5,915 bases of DNA from Candidatus Bathyarchaeota archaeon (GTDB taxonomy: Archaea > Thermoproteota > Bathyarchaeia > TCS64), in assembly GCA_030613835.1 (NCBI GenBank), contig JAUWLH010000099.1, forward strand, positions 1-5,915, in the 5' to 3' direction. The position numbers were made by a program, and so were the translations under genes. Positions within the stretch are counted from its first letter, which is position 1. Each line of letters begins with the position of its first letter. This document shows positions 5,861 through 5,915 of the stretch, piece after piece. The notes beneath the pieces are model-generated. The model was not told the DNA's origin. It worked only from the letters and a program-made list of their open reading frames with translations, and ran no database searches.

Positions 5861-5915
5861 GAAAAGAGGGGGGATTCGAACCCTACCGCGAGATGTGGTG
5901 ATATCACCTCTCACC
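5861..5915 (-). tRNA. 3' part of a tRNA-like gene, truncated by the window edge
   Basis: On the - strand, GGGTTCGAATCCC (5883-5871) is a perfect T-loop and B-box. By standard numbering T54 is at 5880, C61 at 5873, and the discriminator base would be C at 5861 after CTCTTTT (5868-5862), with no encoded CCA. Only the inner three T-stem pairs form (51-53 with 61-63); A50-C64 and T49-C65 do not pair. If TA (5885-5884) is bulged out, GG plus GGG would pair with CCCCC. The expected anticodon arm cannot be fitted in the visible part; instead there is an imperfect hairpin (5890-5912). It may be a tRNA with a long variable arm or intron, a decayed tRNA, or an attachment-site copy of a tRNA end. The amino acid cannot be read. 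Confidence 0.5.

Noticed and set aside
1..5915. CRISPR array, insertion sequence or transposase
   Set aside because: No regularly spaced direct repeats, terminal inverted repeats, integrase or transposase motifs were seen in the window.

Overview
The window comes from an archaeon. The clearest sign is a complete UbiA-family prenyltransferase with the features of digeranylgeranylglyceryl-phosphate synthase, a step of archaeal ether-lipid synthesis. Other signs agree: several genes have a TATA-like box about 25-28 bases before the start codon and no convincing ribosome binding site (leaderless layout), a cyclophilin-like fold protein of a type common in archaea is present, arginine is often encoded by AGG/AGA, and base composition is moderate. 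The lineage cannot be fixed from the sequence; an uncultured Thermoproteota/Bathyarchaeia-like archaeon would fit.

Left part (1-4310): a cluster for a MacB/LolCDE/FtsX-type (type VII) ABC system. On the + strand are the last 66 codons of a permease entering from the left, a compact 201-residue FtsX-like permease, and a 230-residue LolD/MacB-type ATPase whose start overlaps the end of the compact permease. Facing them on the - strand, and sharing a TTAA at the two stop codons, is a very large FtsX-like permease. It has a signal peptide, an extracytoplasmic carboxypeptidase-regulatory-like beta domain, a helical stalk, three extra membrane helices, the FtsX core with a large extracytoplasmic loop, and a soluble C-terminal domain. 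The truncated protein at the left edge carries the same C-terminal domain with nearly gapless spacing. Two large paralogous permeases therefore flank one compact permease and one ATPase. The compact permease has lost almost the whole extracytoplasmic domain, so a mixed (large plus compact) membrane pair driven by the shared ATPase, with the two large permeases as alternative partners, is a reasonable inference.

Middle (4299-4968): a short divergent promoter region with two copies of CTTAAG serves the large permease (-) and a 124-residue cyclophilin-like protein (+). A 229-base intergenic stretch follows. It holds the probable promoter of the prenyltransferase and an orphan TATA-like box, and I see no gene in it.

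Right part (4969-5915): the prenyltransferase gene, then, at the window edge on the - strand, the 3' part of a tRNA-like sequence (perfect B-box/T-loop, imperfect T-stem), cut off before the anticodon can be read.
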